A DNA stretch of 64,000 nt from Blastopirellula sediminis (GTDB taxonomy: Bacteria; Planctomycetota; Planctomycetia; Pirellulales; Pirellulaceae), in the NCBI RefSeq assembly GCF_020966755.1, contig NZ_JAJKFT010000004.1:1736001-1800000 (forward strand), written 5' to 3'. This document shows positions 55,001 through 63,445 of this stretch, piece after piece. Position numbers and translations under genes: made by a program. The notes below the pieces were generated by a model. That model saw only the letters and a program-made list of their open reading frames with translations. It searched no databases and was not told the origin of the DNA. Position 1 is the stretch's first letter, and each line of letters begins with the position of its first letter.

Positions 55001-55411
55001 CTGATTGGCGGTGCAGGGCGTGATGAGTTGTACGCGCAAGACGCGTCACTGCTTGGTTCGCTCATTCCGCAACCGACGAAAGGAAGCATTCTGATCGGCG
55101 GCCAGTCGACGCTCGAAACGCAACTTCAGACCGATCCTCAAGCTGTTGCTGCGCAGTTTCAGGTCCGCTGGGTCGATCGGCTCGCCGCCGGCGACAACTA
55201 TGACGACATTGTTGACGATATCGTCGCCAACTGGCTAATCCCGGGACGTGACGTCTTCAACGATAAGAGCGAAGACTTGCTTCACGGCGGCTACTTCTCA
55301 AGAGACCTGTTCTTCGCCGATCTCGATCAACTCGGCCATCGTGCCGATCGTACTAGCGGAGACGGCAATGACACGGTCATTGAGATTAACTACGAAGACG
55401 CCTGGCCATGA
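49100..55411 (+). CDS. Giant LEPR-motif surface protein with GEVED and RTX-type repeats
   Basis: This 2103-residue protein begins with a basic segment and RRTLLFETIEPRLALT, the planctomycete LEPR-type N-terminal sorting motif. Residues of about 48-1670 consist of some 50-residue units such as NGNFVIAWE or VVAWQSINQDG...GVFARRFN, arranged as two paralogous halves (about 48-857 and 858-1670). Then come a GEVED domain (about 1670-1830; AWIDFNHNGVFEPSE) and glycine/aspartate calcium-binding repeats (from about 1915; GGRGNDRIYGGNGNDILSGG). It is most probably exported and displayed or secreted, perhaps adhesive. The gene stands alone between divergent and convergent neighbours. Confidence 0.88.
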   Translation: MSTTPRRRTRAPSALRSKCERARKELQRRSRRTLLFETIEPRLALTTAPLGDQFVVAETLGFTATPAAVAVQADGSIITAWESYEEDGSGFGVFAQRFDANGNEIDATPFLVNTTTDREQSAPAIATDAAGNVLIVWQSKGQDEADTFGVYGQWYDSLGAKLGGEFRINSTTAGDQKAPDVAIDGSGDAIVTWQSFGQDGSDWGVYYTRLDAVAGGVADTTPAGDMLVNDAVAGPQQNPTVAAATNGNFVIAWEAIDPIGGDDASLDIYAKVFDSTGTEITLGEQLANTDQLRDQVTPDAAIDADGDFVVVWTAGGIPGSGSDVFGQRFDEMGVRAGQQFRVNDTTLAEQVGGVVAMDQDGNFFVTWQSVHQDGFSEGVYGRAYAAAGTELTGETLINTTIEGPQSLPSIGMNANGRAAVIWHSKNEEHDSALFAQRFDLSGASLTKVGGELELASLVELEGSKSAAAIDQQGRTVVAFESYDEDGDAMGVYAQLLDEFGDPIGDRFLVNTDFTTGDQSAPAVARALDGRFVIVWQSKNQDGDGNGIFAQRYSATGVPIDNAIQVNTTSAGNQTKPAVAMAEDGRFVVAWQGDDGLEDGGVDGTTDIFAQRFDADGNAVGSEFQVNQFEATDQTTPAITMNASGEFAIAWVSSHPSLDVVGAEEAIDAEKSVFVQWYDANGVSTGPEVIAHVYVKDAQESPQIGMDAAGNFVAAWQSINQDGDTWGVFGRQFNRQKVPLTAAEFQINEQTEGLQRLVGLGVDAAGNFVVAYESTAAGTDDGISTDIYRREYFADGSPNGGENVVNTWTGGPQTLPVVARTATGNYGVFWSGQGFSHIDGVHGRLYDVNLIDDPGQPSRVPIGDQFLVSPTLGFEFSSPAIAVNDNGSLTIAFETFEEDGSGFGIFTERLDASGNAIVGSRQQVNTTTLDDQSAPAIATDGNGNVLIVWQSKDANGLGVFGQWLDGAGQKIGAEFQLNSQVIGDQFHPDLAIDDQGRALVAWQSAGQDGDGLGVFYVTLDSIGDTTPSAEQQANVAVVGDQFSPRVAAAAHDASAANNQFVIAWQGPAPIVPGEEEVEASVDVYARRIDSLGMPVGGEIVVNSIAEKDQILPDLGMDAAGNVVFVWQSEGQTGSGSDVYARRMTADGTLLEFDQLVNTTTTRPQRLPSVAVDAAGNYLVTWQSQHQDGYSWGIYRQAFDSSGAEVGEEVIVNHRVEGPQTAPTAASNANGDGIVAWLGNSATHEPSIFGHLFDLPATEVAGEFLLTSYVGLEANAPAAAMNAQRESIVVWESYAEAEDDGSGLGIFGQLLDSQGAPIGDRFLINENIKLGNQSSPAVARAPSGQFVVAWESEVADGTYDIFARRFFANGTTNGDIFQVNPVAISGDQKAPAVAIGADGRFVIAWQTDSGDGSTDIMAQRYLPNGDADGSAFQVNNETALDQYDPAISMNASGQFVIVWVSDHPAADPETMDVDSEKSVFAQWYGSDGQAMGDEVLVHNYVKDAQEAPAVGIDALGRFVVAWQSINQDGNSWGVFARRFNADKTAIDNREFVVNETRMGPQRFAGIGVDQYGRFVIAWQSNERAELTDTGSGGGGGGGEAETPEGSSWDLYSRQYSWDGSPEGGELPVNVWQMGPQILPVVAQAPGGDFGVFWLGQGPDHVEGVHGRLYQSLFEFGDAPDANYKTLLASNGARHLPFSQLYLGAGMDGEFDGQPSSDAKGDDNDANGDDEDGVVMPRVLLSGTSANFTVTASAAGKLDAWIDFNHNGVFEPSEKIANSIDVSAGANLISVAVPQFSPTSLTFARFRISSTGGLAPTGVALDGEVEDYAIQIIASPVTLTNDGTLYVVGAQTGDAVIVSKYFNRIDVFTNIGASRWWPTRTYNFNAISVNQLVILTLGGNDYVQVRDWWGLALPTYIDGGDGIDELRGGAGPDVILGGRGNDRIYGGNGNDILSGGDGDDLLVGNGGSNLLIGGAGRDELYAQDASLLGSLIPQPTKGSILIGGQSTLETQLQTDPQAVAAQFQVRWVDRLAAGDNYDDIVDDIVANWLIPGRDVFNDKSEDLLHGGYFSRDLFFADLDQLGHRADRTSGDGNDTVIEINYEDAWP

Positions 55412-55425
55412 GTACGTCTTCGTAG
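55390..55425. repeat. Hairpin across the stop codon of the surface-protein gene
   Basis: CTACGAAGACG (55390-55400) pairs perfectly with CGTCTTCGTAG (55415-55425), an 11-bp stem that spans the TGA stop. No T tail follows, so this may act in mRNA stability rather than as a standard terminator. Confidence 0.5.
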
Positions 55426-55707
55426 ATCGATCGACGCGGACCTGGCAGCGTAGGCAAATGCCGTGTATCCCGAATCGTAAGAATCGACCCGGCGTTTCAG
55501 GCGTGAAGTTGTGGTTCCTGATTCCTCCGTGAGCGTAAGCGACAAGTATTCCTCACGTCATTTTACCCATTGCAGCTCTGTCTTCAGCATGTCCGCACAG
55601 GCCGTCGTCTGATCCGGTCTATCGGCAGCTTGTGTGAACTGCTGACCGATCAAAGGATTTGGCGACTTGATCATTGGGCTGGCTTGATTTACCGACCATC
55701 GTTCGAC

Positions 55708-56322
55708 CTAGTCGCCAGGCTCCAGCTTTTCGTGCAGCAGAAAGAGAGCGGATCTCCAATATCGTCTTATCGATCGTACCGATTTGCCAATGACTTGCGC
55801 CGCCTCTTCCTGCGTCAAGTTGTGGAACATCAGCAGGTCTACGACCTCTCGTTCGTCGGCGGGCAGCGAATCTACAGCTTCGAACAGATCCATGCGAAGT
55901 TCGTCCATATCGCGTGGATCGTCGATCGCCGCTTGATCGTCGGCAAGATTGGCATGGGCGCCTTCGGAATCTTGCAGGCGCCTCGCTGCGGATTGATGTT
56001 TACGTCCCATTCCTTCGGGACCGTAAAACTTCCGCATCAGGTCGATCAATTCAAAGCGAATCTTCTGGGCCGCCAGACGAAAGAAGTGACGAGCGTCATT
56101 GAGTTCAACCGCGTCGAGCGACCGAAGCAGGCGGATGGCCGCCTGTTGAAAGACGTCGTTCGTATCGATCCAGCGCCCTAAGTCCGGAAAGTCGCGTTTG
56201 ATCTTTCGCGTCATGGCGACAAGCCGGTCCTCAGCGAGTTGCAGCAGTTCATTGCGAGCTTCAGAATCGCCCCGTTTCAATTTTTGGATGCGATTCTCAA
56301 TCAATTCCGTACGTTCGGACAT
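55708..56322 (-). CDS. ECF-type sigma factor (planctomycete kinase-linked group)
   Basis: This 204-residue sigma-70-family protein has region 2 (WIDTNDVFQQAAIRLLRSLD) and region 4 with a helix-turn-helix (LPADEREVVDLLMFHNLTQE, then AAQVIGKSVRSIRRYWRSA). It belongs to the type of ECF sigma factors that planctomycetes pair with Hanks-type kinases; the kinase gene lies 400 nt upstream on the same strand. Phosphorylation by that kinase is inferred from other systems. A 24-bp palindrome sits about 56 nt before its start. Confidence 0.9.
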   Translation of the reverse strand: MSERTELIENRIQKLKRGDSEARNELLQLAEDRLVAMTRKIKRDFPDLGRWIDTNDVFQQAAIRLLRSLDAVELNDARHFFRLAAQKIRFELIDLMRKFYGPEGMGRKHQSAARRLQDSEGAHANLADDQAAIDDPRDMDELRMDLFEAVDSLPADEREVVDLLMFHNLTQEEAAQVIGKSVRSIRRYWRSALFLLHEKLEPGD

Positions 56323-56722
56323 CGGGCGCTCAATTCCAGGGAGGAAGCGTCAACGGATCATCAAGTCATGCGGAGTTGTCGAGAGCTATTTCGCTCTCGA
56401 CGGCGGTCGGGGCTGTAGCGCTGACGATAAGGCAAGATCGCACCGAACGGATAGGAAGTCAAGCGACGATTTATACATTAAGGCCGCGTTTAAAATCCGG
56501 AGCGAATTGAGCTGGGGACTGGTTAATTTTCTGGGTTATAGGGTAATCCCAAGGGCCTCCAGAAGCTCGGCGGAAAATTGCCGAGTTGAAGTTTCAAAGA
56601 TGGCGATTGCGCCCGACTTATAATTAAGTGATCGATCAGTTCCGAATGGACCCTGATGGGCCGATTACTTTGGCCAGATGACGTTTCTCGATTGCGAGAA
56701 ACGTGCACGCAGGTAATCGGCG
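56323..56722. promoter_or_regulatory. Spacer between kinase and sigma-factor genes, with palindrome
   Basis: No gene is visible in these 400 bases. GTCGAGAGC (56378-56386) and GCTCTCGAC (56393-56401) form a perfect 9-bp inverted repeat with a six-base loop upstream of the sigma-factor start. It is a candidate operator or mRNA hairpin. No T-run follows on the minus strand. Confidence 0.4.
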
Positions 56723-59700
56723 CTAAGGGGTAGTTTCTTTTGCAGCAGCAGGGAAGGGGGAGCTTCTCGCGAGTCGAAATCCGTGAGCGCAGGTGCACGA
56801 ATCTGACGGAACGAACCCTCGGTTTGCGGCTCGGACAACCACCGGCGGGAGATTAAAGCCGCCCCCTCGAGTGATGCGCTGATCTGGATTGTGGTACGAA
56901 GCAGGATCAATGGCGTGCAAGTCACGATAGGTGACGATACTATCTTTGCAAAACTCCCAAACGCAGCCTTGCATATCAAATATCCCAAAAGCATTGGGGA
57001 GTTTCTCACCAACTTTTGGCGGATTAAAGATGCTTTGAGAAAAGTGGGCGTATTTCGCGAGATCTGCCTCATCCTTGGCCGCTCCGTAAAGTCCTAGTTG
57101 CCCTGCACGACAAGCGAACTCCCACTCCGCTTCCGTAGGGAGACGGTACGTCACTCCCTCCTTTTCGCTTAGCCACACGGCAAAGGCGGTTGCGTCATTC
57201 CATGTTACATTCACAACAGGATGATCATCGGAAAGCTCGATTTCCAAGCCTAAATTGGAGTTCCAGACGAAATCTGGATCGCGGGCCCACGCGCCGTTCT
57301 TGATCCCTAGGCCCCCTATACCATCCTTTTCGGCGTCGGTTATGTAGCCGGTGGCTTCAACAAATTTGCGAAACTGGCCGCGAGTTACCTCATGGATGGA
57401 GAGTCCGAACGGTTTGGTCAGCGTTACCCAATGCTGCGGCCCTTCATTCGGAATCATGTCAATACGCCAACTCGGAGCGCGCTGTCGCTTCGCCAAATCG
57501 AGCAGATGGGAGATTTCCGCATTGGTACTTCCCATGAGGAATTGTCCGTTCGGAATGACGCGGAATTTCATACCGATCGAGTTTTCCGTTTCGACGACTA
57601 CGCCGAGATAGTCAGCCCAATTCTTTTGGCAATCAGCCGCTTGTTCGGCCGTAAACGGCGTGATCGCAGGCTTAGGTTGACCCTGGGGCCAATCGAAAGG
57701 CGGGGGGGCCGGGGCTTGTTTTTGATTGTCGTCAGCAGGCTTTTCATAGACCCTTACAACACGAAAGCCATGAAACCAAACGCGGTAGTCAGGCGCATTC
57801 GCCCCCCGTTTCGCTGAGCGGGCCATTGCCGGTGGAAAATTATAGGCGCCTCCGCGGTGGCTACGACTGCTTTGATTTGCGGTCTCTAAGGGATCAATCG
57901 CGTGGGCTTCGGTGAAGTTGATATATCCATCTTGGCACCACTCTCGAATGTTTCCGCGCATGTCGTAAATGCCGAACGCGTCCGGCAGTTTTTGACCGAC
58001 GGGTGGCGGATTGGCGTTCTTTTGGGAATGCCATGCATAGTTCGAAAGTTCGTTTTCCCCACCTTTCAAGCCATAGATACCGGGGTTGCCGGCGCGGCAG
58101 GCAAATTCCCATTCCGCCTCTGTGGGGAGGCGGTAGACGACCCCTTCTTTCGCACTTAACCAATCGCAGAAGGCGATCGCATCGTTCCACGACACATTAA
58201 CGACGGGGTGGTTATCGGTCGGCGCCACCGGCAAGTTTAGGTCCGAACTCCAGATGAATTCCGGGGCTTTAGCCATCCAGTCGTCGACTTTTAAACCGTG
58301 CCCCCCTTTGCCGTCCTGTTCGGCGTCGGTCTTGTATCCGGTCGCTTCGACGAACTGACGAAATTGGCCACGCGTAACTTCGTGAATAGCGAGCCCAAAC
58401 GGTTTGGTGAGCGTGACTTTATGTTGAGGCCCTTCGTTGCTTAATTCGTTAGTGGACCAATTCGGAAGATTCTGTTCCACTGACATCTTAATAATCTGGC
58501 GTAGTTCCTCGTCAGTACTTCCCATCAGAAATTCCCCAGCGGGAATGATGCGGAATTTCATGCCAATCGAGTTTTCCGTTTCGACGGCCACGCCGAGATA
58601 GTCGGCCCAATTCTGTTGGTATTCAGCGGCTTGATCAGCGGTAAAGGGAGAGATTGCAGGTTTGGGGCTACCTTGGGGCCAAGTGTAGTTTGGGAGCGTC
58701 TTATCGGAAGTTTGAAGGTCGCTAGAGGCGATGGGATCAGCAGGGACAAGTCGCACGGGAATCGCCTGCTCAATTCCGGTCGTTGCGGTGAAATCAGTGG
58801 AGAATGGTTGGAACCCCGTTTTTACGAGCCTCAGCGTATGCGACTTGTCGTCTCCAGCGACTTCAATATGCTCTTGTCCGTCCTGACTCTTCGCAGCGAC
58901 GACCGGTGCTCCGTCAATAAAGATTTCTGCGCCGGCCCATTCGGCGGGATCACCTTCGAAATAAAGCGTACTTGGTTTCGAATTCTTCGGAATTAAAAGC
59001 GTTGCAAACCAAATTGCAGCCGCAATCGCAATTGGGAATGCCGCCATGAATTGCCAAGTGCGAAGAAATGGTCTCGTCGAAGAAGACTGGCCGCTTCTGG
59101 AGTTGGATCTCCAAGTTGATGTTGCATAAGCTTCCAACCCTCGCGCCGCACTAGCGTCGAGACCTTCCAAATCGGCCAAGAGTTCGCGGGCACTTTGATA
59201 GCGATCTTCGGGAAGCTTGGCGACCATTTTGTGAAAGATGGCGTCAAGTTGAGGCGGTACGTCTCCCCGTTCGCAATGAAGGGAAGGTATCGCATGATGC
59301 TGATGGGCGAGAATTGTTTTCATCGCCGACGCTTCGTTGTACGGCGGCTTGCCGGTAAGGAGATAGTAGAGCGTGCAACCCAAAGAATAGATATCGCTAC
59401 GCGCATCCGCATCCCGCGTGTCAAGAGCTTGCTCCGGCGAGATAAAGGCGATCGTTCCCATGATCATGCCGGTCTGCGTTAACGCTGACGATTCGTCACG
59501 CCGAACGTCGTCATCCAGGCTTCGGATTTGCGCCAAACCCATGTCGAGGATCTTCACCGTCCCCATTTCGTCCAGCAAAAGGTTCGAGGGCTTGATGTCG
59601 CGATGGACCACTCCCATTTCATGCGCGTGGGCAAGTCCGTTGGCGGCCTGGCTGACGTAATCGATCGCTTGGGACGTCGTAAGCGGCCCATTGTCGCGGA

Positions 59701-60424
59701 TCAACTTGCCGAGGTCTTGTCCATCAATGAACGTCATGGCAAGGAAGTAGACTCCCTTGTCCTCGTGAGCATCGAACGCGGTAACGATGTTGGGGTGTTC
59801 GAGCTTTGCCGCTGCCTTCACCTCTCGTCGAAAACGCTGGACTTTTGCGGGAGAATCGACGTCGGAACGTGGCAGGATCTTCAAGGCGACGAGTCGGTCC
59901 ATTTTTCGATGCCGAGCCTTGTACACGACCCCCATGCCTCCCTTGCCAACGAGGTCGAGAATCACGTAGCGATTGAGAGTCAGATAGTCGCCTTCATCTT
60001 GCAGCAGCGCGTTGGCTTGGAACGGGGTCAAAAGATTCGTGTTAACGAGTCGCTCGGAAAGCGTCGCAGAATTGTCGGCAAGGCCCGCATATTGTTCTAG
60101 AGTCGCTTCTTTACCGGCCAGTACGCCTGAATCGAGGACTCGCTTCAGAAAAACTTCCGCCGGGATCTGCGCTGAAATGATTCGAGTCTCGCCGTTGTCC
60201 GTGCTGTGTTCCGCAAGGTGGGAGGCTTGAGGATCGGCAATGCTCGGTTCGTTAAATCCGTTTAGGATTCCAGACATTCTCCGCAGAGCGTTGATCTGCC
60301 GGCGAACTGCTTCCAGGTGTTCGGGCGCATCACGGCAAAGCTCCTCCGGAGAAAGATCGTTTCCCGAATCGCGGGCATCTTGCCAGGCGTCGAGCAATTC
60401 CTCGATTCGATCGTCGCTCTCCAT
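56723..60424 (-). CDS. Serine/threonine protein kinase with PEGA-like and two SUMF1 domains
   Basis: This 1233-residue membrane protein has a cytoplasmic Hanks-type kinase ([14 protein letters not shown] from about residue 159, Lys182, HRDIKPSN with Asp276, DMG at 294-296 in place of DFG). One membrane helix follows (about 457-479), then a PEGA-like segment and two tandem SUMF1 (formylglycine-generating-enzyme-like) domains (about 630-885 and 925-1225; PAGEFLMGS and PNGQFLMGS). The cysteine pair that FGE needs after RGG is absent in both, so they are likely ligand-binding. The ECF sigma factor lies downstream and is the probable partner. Confidence 0.93.
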   Translation of the reverse strand: MESDDRIEELLDAWQDARDSGNDLSPEELCRDAPEHLEAVRRQINALRRMSGILNGFNEPSIADPQASHLAEHSTDNGETRIISAQIPAEVFLKRVLDSGVLAGKEATLEQYAGLADNSATLSERLVNTNLLTPFQANALLQDEGDYLTLNRYVILDLVGKGGMGVVYKARHRKMDRLVALKILPRSDVDSPAKVQRFRREVKAAAKLEHPNIVTAFDAHEDKGVYFLAMTFIDGQDLGKLIRDNGPLTTSQAIDYVSQAANGLAHAHEMGVVHRDIKPSNLLLDEMGTVKILDMGLAQIRSLDDDVRRDESSALTQTGMIMGTIAFISPEQALDTRDADARSDIYSLGCTLYYLLTGKPPYNEASAMKTILAHQHHAIPSLHCERGDVPPQLDAIFHKMVAKLPEDRYQSARELLADLEGLDASAARGLEAYATSTWRSNSRSGQSSSTRPFLRTWQFMAAFPIAIAAAIWFATLLIPKNSKPSTLYFEGDPAEWAGAEIFIDGAPVVAAKSQDGQEHIEVAGDDKSHTLRLVKTGFQPFSTDFTATTGIEQAIPVRLVPADPIASSDLQTSDKTLPNYTWPQGSPKPAISPFTADQAAEYQQNWADYLGVAVETENSIGMKFRIIPAGEFLMGSTDEELRQIIKMSVEQNLPNWSTNELSNEGPQHKVTLTKPFGLAIHEVTRGQFRQFVEATGYKTDAEQDGKGGHGLKVDDWMAKAPEFIWSSDLNLPVAPTDNHPVVNVSWNDAIAFCDWLSAKEGVVYRLPTEAEWEFACRAGNPGIYGLKGGENELSNYAWHSQKNANPPPVGQKLPDAFGIYDMRGNIREWCQDGYINFTEAHAIDPLETANQSSRSHRGGAYNFPPAMARSAKRGANAPDYRVWFHGFRVVRVYEKPADDNQKQAPAPPPFDWPQGQPKPAITPFTAEQAADCQKNWADYLGVVVETENSIGMKFRVIPNGQFLMGSTNAEISHLLDLAKRQRAPSWRIDMIPNEGPQHWVTLTKPFGLSIHEVTRGQFRKFVEATGYITDAEKDGIGGLGIKNGAWARDPDFVWNSNLGLEIELSDDHPVVNVTWNDATAFAVWLSEKEGVTYRLPTEAEWEFACRAGQLGLYGAAKDEADLAKYAHFSQSIFNPPKVGEKLPNAFGIFDMQGCVWEFCKDSIVTYRDLHAIDPASYHNPDQRITRGGGFNLPPVVVRAANRGFVPSDSCTCAHGFRLARSSPFPAAAKETTP

Positions 60425-60788
60425 TGTTTCTAACTTCCGGCAATCAACGCAGTGACCATCTAATTCAAGAGACGCTGCACAGTTCCCGCACCTTTTTTAG
60501 CGACCGATGGGAGCCCCAAGACGCGAGAGACGACGTCTTCAAAAGTAGCCCCTATTGAAGACCCTAAGATAAGCTGCCGCCCATTAGAAAGTAAAAGATT
60601 TTTCCATTAGGAACAGAGGAAATCTTGCTAAAAGAAGCGACTATCAGCGGTGGGCAAGCGGCCGCTGCCCGTCGAGCGAAGTGTTCGGCATCTCTCAGGC
60701 GCCGGCCAGCCGCACGTCGCGGCGATCGCTGAACCGCGATGTCAGTTCAAGCTGACCCATACCTGCTACTCTTCTACGGAGAAAAACT
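60425..60788. other. Divergent intergenic region before a disrupted gene
   Basis: No intact gene is visible in these 364 bases. A GGGC/GCCC hairpin containing AGCGGCCGCT lies near 60651-60669. The stretch lies upstream of the kinase (- strand) and of the frame-disrupted gene (+ strand). Confidence 0.4.
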
Positions 60789-61378
60789 ATGGCCGCAATG
60801 CTGTCGGAACCTTCGGAACAGGCGATAAGACGTGCGGAACAAATTCGTGCGACAATGATCGCAACTCGTATCAGGCTCGCTTCGACGAAGCGGTTTAGAT
60901 GGCGGAGCAGGCGTTCGTCGAAGAGTTGGATCGACTCGTCTTTCACCTGACGGAACGATTGACCGGCGAAGCCGATGGACAACCGAAAGTCTTTCGCGAT
61001 TCGGCAAACGGCAACTTGCAAGAGTTCTTCACGCGTTTTCAGTCGCTCAAGCTGCGATCGAACGAGCAGCCGGATTCTCTCTTCGAGCAATGCCAACAGA
61101 TTGTCCAAGGCGTGCGTCCGCAAACGCTTCGCAACGATGCAATTCTGCGGCGACGAGTGGGCTACGCAATGTTGAAGACGCAGACACGGATGAGAGAAAA
61201 ATGGAGCCGAGTTTTCGACCGCCGCTATTTTGATGGTCGATGTATCGCCGGAGATACGGCTAGAGGATTCGCACCTTCCTCGCTTGCATTCCAGGGGACG
61301 TTCGTCAGGTCAAAGCCTCGTCGACCCGCGCTTTATGCCCCCTCTGACGGAACTATTTTCCGGCCGGTTATCCCCTGA
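60789..61378 (+). pseudogene. Frame-disrupted small gene, planctomycete hypothetical family
   Basis: A first frame from ATG 60789 encodes MAAMLSEPSEQAIRRAEQIR and continues with a helical sequence, then runs out of coherent sequence after LASTKRF and stops at 60950. Coherent protein resumes in another frame at 60899 (MAEQAFVEELDRLVFHLTER, then SANGNLQEFFTRFQSLKLRS) after a TAG. Together they look like one helical protein of about 130 residues split by a frameshift. The last part (from about 61338) is homologous to non-coding sequence upstream of the second DUF1559 gene, so the true coding part ends earlier. A sequencing error is also possible. Confidence 0.45.
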
Positions 61379-61591
61379 GGACGCTTTTTTTGCGCGGGCT
61401 GCCGTCGCAAAAAACTAATGTTGGCGAAGTCATGAAGAACGTGTTAAACCCATTTAGCTTGCGGTCATTACGCCTGGGATATTAGCCCACCGAGAATTAG
61501 ACTTGCCCGCAACAAAACGATGATGATTTGTATTCGACGGGATTCATTATTCGCCCGTCCCAATGCCAAGAACGTTCTTAGGATTATTAAC

Positions 61592-62575
61592 ATGCGAACG
61601 AATCGAACTCTCGGTTTCACATTGGTTGAGCTGTTGGTAGTGATCGCCATCATCGGCGTCTTGATCGGACTGTTGTTGCCGGCTGTGCAGCAAGCTCGCG
61701 AAGCGGCTCGCCGCATGAGCTGCACCAATCATCTCAAGCAGTTGGCTCTGGGCTTGCACAACTATCACGTTACGCACGGCGCCTTCCCGATCGGCGAAAC
61801 CGACCTGGTCGCCGGCTACAGCGCACAAAACCAAGGGGGCTGGAGCTGGGCGTCGATGATCTTGCCGATGATCGAACAAAGCGCAATGTACAATTCGCTC
61901 GACTTTCGGGTCCACCCGATTGGCAATTACTCGACGGCGGCCAACATCGCCGCGACCGGAACTCCCCTCGAAGCGTTCAACTGCCCCAGCGACATCAAGC
62001 CCGAAACCTATGTCGTCAACGGCGCAACCTACGCGACCAGCAGCTACATGGCTTCCTGGTCGGCCTTCGACGGGACTCCCTGCACTGAAAGCGGCGGCGC
62101 CGTGACCGTCGATCTGAATCGAAACAACGGGATGTTCGTCGTCAACAAGTCCCGTTCGTTCCGCGACCTGCTCGATGGGACTAGCAACACCTTCGCCATC
62201 GGCGAAGTTACCTACATCGAAATCGTCGCCCCGGCCGGCGGATCGGAGCGTCACTTCATCCTGGGTAACGTCGCGAACAACCAAGGACCGCAGTGCTACA
62301 ACGTCAACAACGACTATCAAAGTCCGATCAACCACATGCGTTCGACCCGCCGCAAGCTGAATGGCCCGGCGGTCGGCGGCTATTTGCATCGGGCCTTCCA
62401 TAGCCAACACCCCGGCGGCGCCAACTTCGCCTATGCTGACGGCAGCGTCCACTTTATCGCCGACACCATCTATCACACCGGCCACGATTACAGCTCGTCC
62501 CTCGACTGGAGCCAGGTCGGCATCTACCAGCGTCTCTCGGCGATCGCCGATGGCGAGCCGGTGGGTCAGTACTAA
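61592..62575 (+). CDS. DUF1559 family pilin-like protein (first copy)
   Basis: This 327-residue protein begins with a type IV pilin-like prepilin sequence (MRTNRTLGFTLVELLVVIAI) and LLPAVQQAREAARRMSC. It continues as a DUF1559 domain and ends with the H-x9-DG motif (HPGGANFAYADGSVHF). Such proteins occur in tens of copies in planctomycete genomes; they are thought to be processed by a prepilin peptidase, with unknown function. The ATG at 61592 puts the prepilin motif at the N-terminus; the frame is open from 61520. The lipoprotein gene follows 45 nt later. Confidence 0.92.
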   Translation: MRTNRTLGFTLVELLVVIAIIGVLIGLLLPAVQQAREAARRMSCTNHLKQLALGLHNYHVTHGAFPIGETDLVAGYSAQNQGGWSWASMILPMIEQSAMYNSLDFRVHPIGNYSTAANIAATGTPLEAFNCPSDIKPETYVVNGATYATSSYMASWSAFDGTPCTESGGAVTVDLNRNNGMFVVNKSRSFRDLLDGTSNTFAIGEVTYIEIVAPAGGSERHFILGNVANNQGPQCYNVNNDYQSPINHMRSTRRKLNGPAVGGYLHRAFHSQHPGGANFAYADGSVHFIADTIYHTGHDYSSSLDWSQVGIYQRLSAIADGEPVGQY

Positions 62576-62620
62576 ATCCACTCGATTCTTATTACCTTCG
62601 AGCCGAACTAGGAGCTTGTT

Positions 62621-63046
62621 ATGAAATTCCCCTTGCTAAGCATGACGCTTTGCTTGTTGGCGATCGGTTGCGGACCGACCGGTCCCAAACTGGCCGAAGT
62701 GTCGGGAGTCATCACCATCGACGGTAAGCCGCTGCATGGCGCCGTCGTTTCCTTCTCGCCGGCAGAGCCCGGCGGAAGTCCTTCGTACGGACTAACCGAC
62801 GTCGAGGGGCGGTACAGCCTTTTCTTCAGCCGCGATCGAACCGGCGCCATGCCGGGCAAGCACAATGTCACGATCGAGACCGAAAAGCTCGGCCGCGAGG
62901 ATCAGCAGGCGCTACGCGACGCTGGTCAGCCGGTTCCCGAGTATGTCGCAATTCCCTATCGCTATCGCCAGATGGGAACGCTCACCGCCGACGTCGAGTC
63001 GGGCCGCAACGAAGTGAATCTCGAACTCACTTCCGCCAAAAAGTAG
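62621..63046 (+). CDS. Lipoprotein with carboxypeptidase-regulatory-like domain
   Basis: This 141-residue protein has a lipoprotein signal (MKFPLLSMTLCLLAIGC, with Cys17 as the lipidation site) and one transthyretin/CarboxypepD_reg-like beta domain (VSGVITIDGKPLHGAVVSFS, LTDVEGRYSL, PGKHNVTIETEKLG). Proteins of this type typically follow a DUF1559 gene in planctomycetes, as here. The exact role is unknown; a partnership with the preceding product is likely. A strong hairpin lies 20 nt downstream. Confidence 0.88.
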   Translation: MKFPLLSMTLCLLAIGCGPTGPKLAEVSGVITIDGKPLHGAVVSFSPAEPGGSPSYGLTDVEGRYSLFFSRDRTGAMPGKHNVTIETEKLGREDQQALRDAGQPVPEYVAIPYRYRQMGTLTADVESGRNEVNLELTSAKK

Positions 63047-63445
63047 GCGAACGCGACGATCGCTAAAGTCGAACGGGGCGGCGCAATCGGACAGCAGGCG
63101 TTGCGCCGCTCCGTCGACTTACTCTTTGGCAGGCTTAGCGACGGCAAGTCAGGATCCGCCTCGGACTCCGGTCCGACTTTTGCCGGTCATTCACCCCTCT
63201 GTCGGAACTATTTTTCCGCGGGTTATCTCCCAGGGACGGTTTTGTTGCGCGGTCTGCCGTCACCAAAAACAATTGTTGGCGTAAGTGCGAACAAGATGAT
63301 AAACCGCTATTGTTGCGGGAAAACGATGCAAGCGACTTCGCGCCGAAGAAGAGACTTTCCCGCGACGCAATGGCACTGTCTTCCTATTCGACGGGGTACT
63401 TTATTCAACCGTCCAATCGCCAAACATATCACTAGGACATGTAAG
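63047..63445. other. Intergenic region duplicated from the first DUF1559 promoter
   Basis: These 399 bases have no gene. They hold the long hairpin at 63066-63120, and from about 63193 to 63283 a diverged copy of 61338-61428 (shared CCCCTCTG, CGGAACTATTTT, GCCGTC and TTGTTGGCG or TGTTGGCG). This suggests that each DUF1559 gene was duplicated together with its upstream region. Confidence 0.55.
63066..63120 (+). terminator. Strong hairpin after the lipoprotein gene (terminator-like)
   Basis: AAGTCG (63066-63071) plus ACGGGGCGGCGCAA (63073-63086) pair with TTGCGCCGCTCCGT (63101-63114) plus CGACTT (63115-63120), a 20-bp stem with one bulge and one G-T pair and a 14-base loop. Only ACTCTTT follows, so the T tail is weak, but the stem is very stable. 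Confidence 0.55.

Noticed and set aside
56723-60424. Formylglycine-generating enzyme that could activate the sulfatase at 35483-37468
   Set aside because: The SUMF1 domains lack the catalytic cysteine pair and are fused to a kinase, so they are unlikely to modify sulfatases.
61547-62581. 344-codon minus-strand open frame over the DUF1559 gene, with a matching one over the second copy
   Set aside because: Antisense mirror of the conserved pilin-like gene; the repetition simply follows the duplication of the sense gene.
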